Shown here: in pieces, positions 50,771 through 57,683 of the stretch
Position numbering within the stretch: position 1 is the first letter of the stretch
How the letters are laid out: each line of letters begins with the position of its first letter
Assembly: GCF_003952425.1 (NCBI RefSeq)
Contig: NZ_CP034449.1
Coordinates: 4,514,001 to 4,578,000 of the forward strand
Direction: 5' to 3'
Length of the DNA stretch: 64,000 bases
Source of the DNA: Mesorhizobium sp. M2A.F.Ca.ET.046.03.2.1
GTDB lineage: Bacteria > Pseudomonadota > Alphaproteobacteria > Rhizobiales > Rhizobiaceae
Notes under the pieces: generated by a model
Database searches by the model: none
What the model was told of the DNA's origin: nothing
The model's input: only the letters and a program-made list of their open reading frames with translations
Position numbers and translations under genes: made by a program

Positions 50771-52383
50771 GCCGCCACCTCGACGGTATCGTCACGGGTG
50801 AGATCCACAACCAGGTCGGCGGCGGCGGCAAGCTCCCGGTCATGCGTCGCCACAACGACCAGCCGCGCCTCTGAAATCCCGATCAGCATGCGCTGCACGG
50901 CCTCGGCGGTCGCGCGGTCGAGTTTTGCCGTCGGCTCGTCGGCCAGCACGGTCCGTCCGAAAAGTTGCGCGCGGGCGATGGCGATGCGAAGCCGCTGGCC
51001 GCCCGAAAGATTGGCGCCGCCCTTGTCCAGCCTTGCATCGAGACCGCCTGGCAGCAGGGCGTCGTCGAGCAGCCCGATCGCGCGCGCGGCATTTTCCAGC
51101 CGGCTCCGGTCCAGCGCGCCGCCATTCCACGAAATAGCCTCCGACAACGTTCCTTCGGGCACGTAGGCATCCGTCGAAACCCAGGCGATCTCCCCAGCGG
51201 CCAGCGGACGGGTTCCCGGCTTCGGCATGGCGCCCGGCTCGAGCCCGGCGAGACGGCGCAGAAGCGTCGATTTGCCCGATCCGCTCGGACCGACGATGGC
51301 GACGAGGCCATGTGCAGGCAATGTCAGGCGCAACCGGTCGAGCACCGGCAAGGTCGTCGACGCGATCGGTTCGGCGCCGAGCAGCCGGTCCAGCGCGGTG
51401 GCAGCCGCCAACCCTTCCGCCTTGGCATGGTACTGCTCCGAGAAGCGGCGGAATGGTGCGAAATATTCCGGCGCGATCATCAGGATGAACAGGCTCTGCC
51501 AGAGCTCGAGATTGGAGAAGCCGGGGATCGTCGCAAGCTTCAGGTGCCCCAGGCCGAGGAGGATGGCGAGGATCGCAATCGAGAGCGAGGCGAAGAAGTC
51601 GATGATCCCGGCATTGGCAAAGGCTATACGCAGCAGACCGATCGTCTCGCCCGCGTAGCCCTCCAGGCGATGGCCGAGTTTTGCCTCCTCGCTTGCCGTC
51701 GCGTGGTTGGCAAGAATTGTGGGCAGCGTGCGGACGCGGTCGGCGAACTGGCCCGCCAGCCGGCCGAAGGCACACTCCTGGGCGTCGGCGCGCCGGCGGA
51801 TCGCATTGCCCACCAGCGCGAAGAACAGGATCATGACCGGCGTCAGGCAGATGACCAGCAGCGCGGCCTGCCAGGAGACGAAGCAAAGCGCGATGGCAGC
51901 GAGCAATGGCCCGGCCGCCATCATGGCCGTGGCGGCACGATGGCCCACCACCAGTGCGGCGATCGCCTCCGGATGGCGCTGCATCGAGACGATCAAGGCC
52001 CCTGTCGAGAGCGACTGCAGCTGCCGCGCCGGCATCTTGCCCAGTCGCTCGCTCGCGAGCGCCCGCAGTCGCGTCGACATGGCGTTTTCCGCGGAAGCCT
52101 GCATCCTTTCGGCGGCGAATCCGGCGAGGCATGTGGCCGCGAGCAGCGCGATCATCCCGGCGACGAGCCATGGATCGACCGTCTCGCCCATCACGAGCCG
52201 GCCGGCGGCCATCGCCGCCGTCGCGGCGACGCCGAGCCTGAGCACGGTGCGGACCGCCTGCAAGGCGAGAAGACCGCGCAATCCACGCCTTGCCAGTCCC
52301 TGGGCGGCGGAAAGCGACTGAAAGGTACCGGGCGTCGCGGCGGCGGAATCAGGAACCGGTGCGGGAACGACCTGCGTTTTCAT
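50767..52383 (-). CDS. cydD: Thiol reductant ABC exporter subunit CydD
   Basis: 538 residues with six transmembrane helices, Walker A GPSGSGKST, the intact signature LSGGQRLRIAIARA and Walker B TVLADEPTAKLD. It is the partner of CydC; the heterodimer moves reduced thiols out of the cytoplasm. An FNR-type box is centred 41 bases upstream of its ATG, and an Fnr regulator is encoded nearby, so induction at low oxygen is likely. Confidence 0.88.
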   Translation of the reverse strand: MKTQVVPAPVPDSAAATPGTFQSLSAAQGLARRGLRGLLALQAVRTVLRLGVAATAAMAAGRLVMGETVDPWLVAGMIALLAATCLAGFAAERMQASAENAMSTRLRALASERLGKMPARQLQSLSTGALIVSMQRHPEAIAALVVGHRAATAMMAAGPLLAAIALCFVSWQAALLVICLTPVMILFFALVGNAIRRRADAQECAFGRLAGQFADRVRTLPTILANHATASEEAKLGHRLEGYAGETIGLLRIAFANAGIIDFFASLSIAILAILLGLGHLKLATIPGFSNLELWQSLFILMIAPEYFAPFRRFSEQYHAKAEGLAAATALDRLLGAEPIASTTLPVLDRLRLTLPAHGLVAIVGPSGSGKSTLLRRLAGLEPGAMPKPGTRPLAAGEIAWVSTDAYVPEGTLSEAISWNGGALDRSRLENAARAIGLLDDALLPGGLDARLDKGGANLSGGQRLRIAIARAQLFGRTVLADEPTAKLDRATAEAVQRMLIGISEARLVVVATHDRELAAAADLVVDLTRDDTVEVAA

Positions 52384-52417
52384 GGCCCGCTTCTCGCACA
52401 GGCGAGGAGGACATGAG

Positions 52418-52431
52418 TTGATTCAGGTCAA
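52418..52431. promoter_or_regulatory. FNR/FixK-type anaerobox
   Basis: TTGAT-TCAG-GTCAA matches the consensus TTGAT-N4-ATCAA at 9 of 10 positions. It lies between divergent cydD and the hemerythrin gene, 35 bases from the cydD start codon and 173 from the other. The Fnr-type protein at 53127-53858 has the E-SR recognition helix for this site. Confidence 0.75.
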
Positions 52432-52603
52432 GTCTCCAGCATTCGTGTCGCGCTATGAGGCGATGTCCAGAAAGGATGCTCCATGTCCGACTTTCTTCCT
52501 CGGCGTCGCGACGGCAATTGCCACGGTGGGCTGGCGATGTTCCCGATCCTGTTGCCGTCGAGCAGCAACCCGCCTTGAGCCCGGGCGTGACGGAGGAGCT
52601 ATC

Positions 52604-53047
52604 ATGACGAGCGCCGAGCCGGAGCCGCTGCACAGCCCGGCAGATATGCGGCGGGCGCATATGCAGAAGCTCGCGCTCTGCCACATGCTCGAAGGCATCG
52701 CCGACGACCTGCCATCGCGCGTCGACCGGCTCCAGTGCCTCGCCGTGGCGGCCGACCTCTTGCCGCTGCTGCGCGAGTGCCACCGCTTCGAGGAAGAGGT
52801 CGTCTTCCCTGCCTTTGCGCGGCAGACGGGCGAGGAAGACACCGTCGCGCGATTGAAGCTCGAGCACCTGGAGGATGAAAGCGCGGCGGCGGATCTCAGC
52901 GAGGCGCTGCTGGCCTACGGCCACGGGCGGCAGATCGAAAATCCCGAGGCGTTCGGCTATATGCTGCGCGCCTTCTTCGAATCGTTGCGCCGCCACATTG
53001 CCTTTGAGCGCGACCACGTGCTGCCGAAGGTTCTCGGCAATCAGTAA
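52604..53047 (+). CDS. Hemerythrin-like domain protein
   Basis: 147 residues, a four-helix HHE-type domain. Candidate di-iron ligands are His and Glu in LCHMLE, CHRFEEEVVFP, LEHLED and RRHIAFERDHVLP. GGAGGAG lies 6 bases before the ATG at 52604; the frame stays open upstream, but that part has no family features. Such proteins bind oxygen or nitric oxide, or help repair iron centres. The shared regulatory gap with cydD and the nearby fnr gene fit a role under microaerobic or NO stress. Confidence 0.82.
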   Translation: MTSAEPEPLHSPADMRRAHMQKLALCHMLEGIADDLPSRVDRLQCLAVAADLLPLLRECHRFEEEVVFPAFARQTGEEDTVARLKLEHLEDESAAADLSEALLAYGHGRQIENPEAFGYMLRAFFESLRRHIAFERDHVLPKVLGNQ

Positions 53048-53109
53048 GTATTTGTCTTTACGCAATTCCGGACGGAAAACCGCTATGCACTTTTCCTGGA
53101 ATTGCTCTA
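53048..53109. repeat. Family A repeat, copy 4 (module 2 only)
   Basis: Starts directly after the TAA of the hemerythrin gene and contains only the second module, GCAATTCC...GGAATTGC with the conserved GGACGGAAAACCGCT and CACTTTTCCT inside. The palindromic module 1 is absent, showing that the modules can be lost or move separately. Confidence 0.82.
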
Positions 53110-53126
53110 AACGAACGCCCCGGGGA

Positions 53127-53858
53127 TCAGTCTCCGGCCCGCGCGGCCAGGCGCCCGATGTCGTCGACGATGACGTGGCGGTTGTTTTCGACGCGGATGA
53201 CGCCCTCGCCCCGCAGCCGGGTGATCTGCCGGCTTACCGTCTCGACGGTGAGACCCAGGAAATCCGCGATCTCCGCGCGCGACAACGGCAGATCGAAAGC
53301 GGCGCTGCGCCGCTCCGGCCCGGCGGCGGGGTCGATGTTGCGCGCGATCATCAGAAGGAAGCTCGATATCTTCTCGGAGGCCGTCTTGCGGCCGAGCGCC
53401 ACCATCCAGTCGCGCGCCTGGTCAAGCTCGCGCAGCTTCTGTTCGAGCAGGCGATGCTCAAGGTTGGGCTGCTCCTTTATCATGCGCTCCAGCGCCTGGC
53501 GCGGGAACGAGCATAGTTCGACGTCTGTCGCCGCCTCGGCGCTGAGCGTGCTCTCGCTCTGGAACGGTCTGCCGAGGAAATCGGGAGCGAATTGCAGGCC
53601 GACAATCTGCTGGCGGCCGTCGGAAAGCGTCTTGGTCAGCTTCACGACGCCTGAAAGCACGTTCGAGAAACGCTCGACGCTCCTGGAATCGCCCACCAAC
53701 TCCTTGCCGGCCTCGGCCTCGTGCCGTTTCGTCGATTTGGCAAGATCGACGAGCTGCCCGGCGTTGAGCGCGCCGCATATGCCGCGGTGCCGCGCCTCGC
53801 ATGAAACGCAGAGTACCGGGACGCCTGCCGTGTGAATATCTTCGCGCACGATGAACAT
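53127..53858 (-). CDS. Fnr/FnrN-type oxygen-sensing Crp family regulator
   Basis: 243 residues. The N-terminal cysteines CVSCEARHRGIC plus a central Cys in VELCSF fit an oxygen-labile [4Fe-4S] cluster as in FNR/FnrN. The cNMP-like beta-roll runs to about 150. The HTH LSRAEIADFLGLTVETVSRQITRL includes the E-x3-SR residues that read TTGAT. This distinguishes it from FixK, which lacks the N-terminal cysteines. It probably acts on the anaerobox between cydD and the hemerythrin gene. Confidence 0.9.
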   Translation of the reverse strand: MFIVREDIHTAGVPVLCVSCEARHRGICGALNAGQLVDLAKSTKRHEAEAGKELVGDSRSVERFSNVLSGVVKLTKTLSDGRQQIVGLQFAPDFLGRPFQSESTLSAEAATDVELCSFPRQALERMIKEQPNLEHRLLEQKLRELDQARDWMVALGRKTASEKISSFLLMIARNIDPAAGPERRSAAFDLPLSRAEIADFLGLTVETVSRQITRLRGEGVIRVENNRHVIVDDIGRLAARAGD

Positions 53859-53994
53859 CTATAGTGTTCCCGCCCTTCACCGGCAACGCAGGCCGGGACG
53901 CGAAAGCGTCGCAGCCCGTGCCTCGAGGATCGGATGGAAACCAATCCGTCGATCGCCGCATTGCACAATTGCGGGCCGCCTGCACAATAGGCGC

Positions 53995-54597
53995 ATGTCC
54001 ACCGGTTCGTTGACCATCCTTGTTATCGACGAGAACCGCATCCGCGCCTCGATCATCGAGGCCGGGTTGCGGGACGCAGGCCATCGCCATGTCACGGTGA
54101 TCCATGACGTGGCCGGCATTGCCCGGCGCATCGCCGAGATCGAGCCGGACGTCATCGTCATCGATCTGGAAAATCCCAACCGCGACATGCTGGAGAACAT
54201 GTTCCAGCTGTCGCGCGCGGTGAAGCGGCCGATCGCCATGTTCGTCGACCGCTCCGACCAGGCCTCGATCGAGGCCGCAGTCGATGCGGGCGTGTCCGCC
54301 TATGTCGTCGACGGGCTGAAGAAGGAACGCATCAAGCCGATCCTCGACATGGCGATCAGCCGCTTCAACGCCTTCTCGCGCATGGCGCGCGAATTGGAGG
54401 AGGCGCGCAGCGAGCTGGAGAACCGCAAGGTCATCGACCGGGCCAAGGGCATATTGATGAAGTCGCGGGGCTTGAGCGAGGAGGCTGCCTACACGCTTCT
54501 GCGCAAGACCGCCATGAACCAGAACCGCAAGATCGCCGAGATCGCCCAGAGTCTGGTGACCGCGGCGGGATTGCTGGGACCGCTGGAGGGCGAATGA
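53995..54597 (+). CDS. nasT: NasT: ANTAR-domain antiterminator for nitrate assimilation
   Basis: 200 residues: a pseudo-receiver domain (LTILVIDENRIRASIIEAGLRDAG; Asp residues in EPDVIVIDLEN) and a C-terminal ANTAR RNA-binding domain (VIDRAKGILMKSRGLSEEAAYTLLRKTAM in parts). ANTAR proteins bind two hexaloop hairpins in a leader RNA and prevent terminator formation. A matching leader lies at 56022-56118. It overlaps nasS by 4 bases. The start at 53995 is chosen because it matches the family N-terminus; an earlier in-frame ATG overlaps the fnr start. Confidence 0.93.
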   Translation: MSTGSLTILVIDENRIRASIIEAGLRDAGHRHVTVIHDVAGIARRIAEIEPDVIVIDLENPNRDMLENMFQLSRAVKRPIAMFVDRSDQASIEAAVDAGVSAYVVDGLKKERIKPILDMAISRFNAFSRMARELEEARSELENRKVIDRAKGILMKSRGLSEEAAYTLLRKTAMNQNRKIAEIAQSLVTAAGLLGPLEGE

Positions 54598-55820
54598 GCA
54601 TGGCGCACGAAATCACCGCCGGCTTCATGCCGCTCTTCGACAGCGCCGTTCTGGTCGTGGCCGGCGAGATAGGCTTTGCCGCCCGCGAGGGCATCGAGCT
54701 CAAGCTGCAGCGTGAGACCTCCTGGGCCAACATCCGCGACCGCATCGCCATCGGCCATTTCGACGTCGCCCATATGCTGGGGCCGATGCCGCTCGCCTGC
54801 AGCCTCGGCCTCACGCCGCTTGCCTCGGAGACCATCGTGCCCTTCTCGCTCGGGCTCGGCGGCAACTGCATCACCGTGTCCAACGCGGTTTGGGACGGCA
54901 TGGCGACGCAAGGTGCCGCGCCCGACCTCGATCCGGCGCGCGCGGGGTCGGCGCTTGGCGCTCTGATCCGCGAGCGGGCGGGTGCCGGCCGCGAGCCGCT
55001 GCGCTTCGCCGTCGTGCATCCGCATTCCGGGCATAATTACGAGCTGCGCTACTGGCTGGCCGCCTGCGGCATCGATCCCGACCGCGACATCGAGATCGTC
55101 ATCGTGCCGCCGCCCTTCATGGCCGATGCGCTGGCTGCCGGCCGCATCGACGGCTATTGCGTCGGCGAGCCTTGGAACAGCGCCGCTGTCGCGGCCGGAA
55201 CCGGCCGCATCGTCACCGTCAAGGCGCTGCTCTGGCGTAACAGTCCGGAAAAGGTGATCGGCGCGCGTAAGGTGTGGGCCGAGGAGAACCCGGAGGCGCT
55301 TGCAGCACTTCTCAGGGCGTTGCATCACGCCGCCCGCTGGTGCCAGGACCCGGCGAACCGCGGCGAACTGGCTGCGCTGATGGCGAAGCCGGCCTTCCTT
55401 GGGCAGCCGGAGGCAATCCAGATGCCGGCGCTCACTGGACGCCTTCAACTTGGCGGCGGCGTGGAGCGGCGCGTCGAGGATTTCTTCCTGCCCTTCGACA
55501 AGGCGGCGAACTTCCCCTGGAAAAGCCATGCGCTGTGGTTCTACACGCAGATGGTGCGCTGGGGGCAATTGCCGCACACACCGCAGAACCTCGCCATCGC
55601 CCGCGACTGCTATCGGCCCGACCTCTACCGCTCGGCGCTGAAGCCGCTCGGCGTGGCGCTGCCCGGCGCCAATGCCAAGGTCGAGGGCGCGCTGAAGGTT
55701 GCGACGCCAGTCGGCTCGGCGGGGGCGAGCCTGGTGCTTGGTCCCGACGGATTTTTCGACGGCCAGATCTTCGATCCGGACCGGATCGACGCCTACATTG
55801 CCGGCCAGAAACGCGCCTGA
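54594..55820 (+). CDS. nasS: NasS: cytoplasmic nitrate/nitrite sensor
   Basis: 408 residues of the NrtA/CmpA periplasmic-binding-protein fold (HEITAGFMPLFDSAVLVVAGEIGF, HMLGPMPLACSLGL, then PHSGHNYELRYWLAACGI). There is no signal peptide and no lipobox, so it stays in the cytoplasm. This is the hallmark of NasS, which holds NasT inactive without nitrate and releases it when nitrate or nitrite binds. Its coupling to nasT (ATGA overlap) supports this over a transporter role. Confidence 0.92.
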   Translation: MSMAHEITAGFMPLFDSAVLVVAGEIGFAAREGIELKLQRETSWANIRDRIAIGHFDVAHMLGPMPLACSLGLTPLASETIVPFSLGLGGNCITVSNAVWDGMATQGAAPDLDPARAGSALGALIRERAGAGREPLRFAVVHPHSGHNYELRYWLAACGIDPDRDIEIVIVPPPFMADALAAGRIDGYCVGEPWNSAAVAAGTGRIVTVKALLWRNSPEKVIGARKVWAEENPEALAALLRALHHAARWCQDPANRGELAALMAKPAFLGQPEAIQMPALTGRLQLGGGVERRVEDFFLPFDKAANFPWKSHALWFYTQMVRWGQLPHTPQNLAIARDCYRPDLYRSALKPLGVALPGANAKVEGALKVATPVGSAGASLVLGPDGFFDGQIFDPDRIDAYIAGQKRA

Positions 55821-55845
55821 TCATTCGCGCGCCAGTCTTGTGCGA

Positions 55846-55862
55846 TGCACAAAATTTGTGCG
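55846..55862. promoter_or_regulatory. NtrC-type enhancer site 1
   Basis: TGCACAAAATTTGTGCG is a 17-base imperfect palindrome close to the NtrC consensus TGCACC-N5-GGTGCA (9 of 12 defined positions). It lies about 135-150 bases upstream of the predicted sigma-54 start, a normal enhancer distance. Confidence 0.55.
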
Positions 55863-55913
55863 GCATGTCCATACCATTGATCAATGTTTGACCGCGTTGC
55901 AGCTTGGCTCCGC

Positions 55914-55930
55914 CGCAGGCCCATTGTGCA
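55914..55930. promoter_or_regulatory. NtrC-type enhancer site 2
   Basis: CGCAGGCCCATTGTGCA keeps the right half-site (TGTGCA against GGTGCA) and GCA of the left. It is weaker than site 1. It is centred about 75 bases upstream of the predicted start. Confidence 0.4.
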
Positions 55931-55970
55931 GCATGCTGATTTTAAATGAAATTCTGATCTCTCGTAAAAC

Positions 55971-55986
55971 TGGCACGCTTCGTGCT
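55971..55986 (+). promoter_or_regulatory. Sigma-54 (-24/-12) promoter of the nitrate operon
   Basis: TGGCACGCTTCGTGCT matches TGGCAC-N5-TTGCW except the first T of the -12 element, with the invariant GG-N10-GC spacing (GG 55972-55973, GC 55984-55985). Transcription should start near 55997, leaving a leader of about 120 nt to the terminator. Confidence 0.7.
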
Positions 55987-56021
55987 TTGAAATAGACGAG
56001 CCCCTCGTGGGCAACAGAACA

Positions 56022-56056
56022 GGCGTCCAATGGCGGGCGCCACAGGCAAAGCTGCC
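56022..56056 (+). promoter_or_regulatory. ANTAR two-hairpin RNA motif (NasT target)
   Basis: P1: GGCGTCC (56022-56028), hexaloop AATGGC, GGGCGCC (56035-56041), a 7-bp stem with one G-U pair. P2: GGC (56045-56047), hexaloop AAAGCT, GCC (56054-56056). Both loops have A at position 1 and G at position 4, as required for ANTAR binding. P2 is short in the lone RNA and shares bases with the terminator stem, which fits an antitermination switch. Confidence 0.75.
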
Positions 56057-56118
56057 GCTCAGGTCACCACGCGATCCCGGATGTACGGACGCGAGGGGGC
56101 CTGGACGGCAGCTTTTTT
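56049..56118 (+). terminator. Leader terminator of the nitrate operon (attenuator)
   Basis: AAGCTGCCG (56049-56057) pairs with CGGCAGCTT (56106-56114), extended inward by CAGG/CCTG (56060-56063, 56100-56103), and is followed by a run of six T (56113-56118). Its 5' arm contains the last five loop bases and 3' arm of hairpin P2, so P2 and terminator exclude each other. It ends 22 bases before the first gene. Confidence 0.82.
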
Positions 56119-56139
56119 CGTTTTGGACCGGAGATGACG

Positions 56140-56307
56140 ATGACCAGACGGATCGGACCCTCGCTCAAGGATTTCACCCGCCGCGATGTCCTGGCGAGCA
56201 GCGCGCTGACGGCGGTGCTGTTCATTGCCGCGCTGTTCTTGTTTCCCGCCAGCCACGAAGCCGAGGGCAACGGTTCGCATGTGACCGCGCAAGCCCCGGC
56301 GCGCTGA
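56140..56307 (+). CDS. Small one-helix membrane protein, first gene of the nitrate operon
   Basis: 55 residues. A basic N-terminus with KDFTRRDVLASS, then one hydrophobic helix (ALTAVLFIAALFLFPAS) and a polar tail. The ATG at 56140 has CCGGAG 6 bases before it; an earlier ATG at 56134 is too close to that site. It lies between the leader terminator and the transporter gene. No family is recognised. The RR motif looks Tat-like, but the helix is not followed by a mature domain. It may be a transporter accessory peptide. Confidence 0.6.
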   Translation: MTRRIGPSLKDFTRRDVLASSALTAVLFIAALFLFPASHEAEGNGSHVTAQAPAR

Positions 56308-56369
56308 CCGATGCCGCACGCCTGATCAACACCACACGCGGCGCCCGCCGCCGCAAACCGGAGCCAACC

Positions 56370-57671
56370 ATGACCGCAAACCTCCCAGCCGCGCAAAGCC
56401 AGGACAGTGCTCCCCGGCAGGCGCTCGTCATGTCCACCATCGCCTTCACCGTCTGCTTTGCGGTGTGGACGATCTTTTCCATCATCGGCGTGCGCATCAA
56501 GCAGGAGCTTGGGCTGAACGAGACCGAGTTCGGCCTGCTGGTCGGCACGCCGATCCTGACCGGATCGCTGGTGCGCATGGTGCTCGGCGTCTGGACCGAC
56601 CGCTATGGCGGCCGCCTGGTCTACACGCTCACCATGCTCGCGGCGGCGGTCGCGACCTTCCTGCTCGCTTTCGCCCACACCTATCAGCAGATGCTGCTTG
56701 CCGCCCTCGGCGTCGGTCTCGCTGGCGGCTCCTTCGCCGTCGGCGTCGCCTATGTGTCGCGCTTCTTCCCCGCCGGCAGACAAGGTACGGCGCTCGGCAT
56801 TTTCGGCGTCGGCAATGTCGGTGCGGCGGTCACCAAGTTCCTGGCGCCGCTCGTGCTGCTTGCCTGGGGCTGGCAGTCGGTGGCGCTGATCTGGGCCGCG
56901 GCGCTAGTCGTCATGGCGATCGTCTTCTGGTTCACCACCAACGACGATCCTGTCATCCGCGAACGCCGTGCCGGCAAGGCGGCGCCGACGAGGAGCTTCT
57001 GGCAGGAATTCGCGCCGCTGAAGAACCTGCAGGTCTGGCGCTTCGCCTTCTACTATTTCTTCGCCTTCGGCGCGTTCGTGGCGCTGTCGCTCTGGCTGCC
57101 GCGCTACCTGATCGGCGCCTACGGCTTCGGCATCGCCACCGCCGGCATGATCGGCGCCGCCTATTCGATCCCCGCAAGCATCTTCCGCGCCTATGGCGGC
57201 GTGCTGTCCGACCGCATCGGTGCACGCGCCGTGCTCTATTGGACCTTCAGCGTTTCTGCCGTCGCGACCCTCGTTCTGTCTCTCCCCTCGGCAGATTACG
57301 TGGTGCGCGGCATCAGCGGGCCGATCCCGTTCCACTTCGAGATCGGCCCGCTCGCCTTCATCGCCATCGCCTCCGTGCTCGGATTCTTCATGAGCCTCGG
57401 CAAGGCCGCCGTCTACAAGCACATCCCCGTCTACTATCCGCAGAGCGTCGGCGCGGTCGGCGGCGTGGTCGGCATGATCGGCGGCCTCGGCGGCTTCATC
57501 CTGCCGATCGCCTTCGGCGCGCTGAACGACCTCACCGGCGTCTGGTCGAGCTGCTTCATGCTGCTCTTCGTGATCGTCTTGTCCTGCCTGGTCTGGATGC
57601 ACTTCAGCATCCGCCGGATGGAGCGCCGGGCGGCCGTCAAGACATCGTCCCTTTCCTACGCCGCCGAATAA
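56370..57671 (+). CDS. NarK/NasA-type nitrate/nitrite MFS transporter
   Basis: 433 residues with 12 transmembrane helices. The nitrate-porter signature Gly-rich region appears in LAGGSFAVGVAYVSRFFPAGRQGTALGIFGVGNVGAAV (in parts) and again in GGVVGMIGGLGGFILPI in the second half. The substrate-binding Arg residues are expected in LVRMVLGVWTDRYG and FRAYGGVLSDRIG. It brings nitrate to the cytoplasmic reductases encoded downstream. GGAG precedes the ATG. It is 12 bases upstream of nirB. narK or nasA could be used as its name; the symbol is left open. Confidence 0.92.
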   Translation: MTANLPAAQSQDSAPRQALVMSTIAFTVCFAVWTIFSIIGVRIKQELGLNETEFGLLVGTPILTGSLVRMVLGVWTDRYGGRLVYTLTMLAAAVATFLLAFAHTYQQMLLAALGVGLAGGSFAVGVAYVSRFFPAGRQGTALGIFGVGNVGAAVTKFLAPLVLLAWGWQSVALIWAAALVVMAIVFWFTTNDDPVIRERRAGKAAPTRSFWQEFAPLKNLQVWRFAFYYFFAFGAFVALSLWLPRYLIGAYGFGIATAGMIGAAYSIPASIFRAYGGVLSDRIGARAVLYWTFSVSAVATLVLSLPSADYVVRGISGPIPFHFEIGPLAFIAIASVLGFFMSLGKAAVYKHIPVYYPQSVGAVGGVVGMIGGLGGFILPIAFGALNDLTGVWSSCFMLLFVIVLSCLVWMHFSIRRMERRAAVKTSSLSYAAE

Positions 57672-57683
57672 CCGGAGAGCGAC

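Noticed and set aside
55878..55885. TTGATCAA as an FNR box in the nitrate control region
   Set aside because: FNR boxes need four bases between the half-sites (TTGAT-N4-ATCAA). Here the halves overlap, and no second half lies at the right distance.
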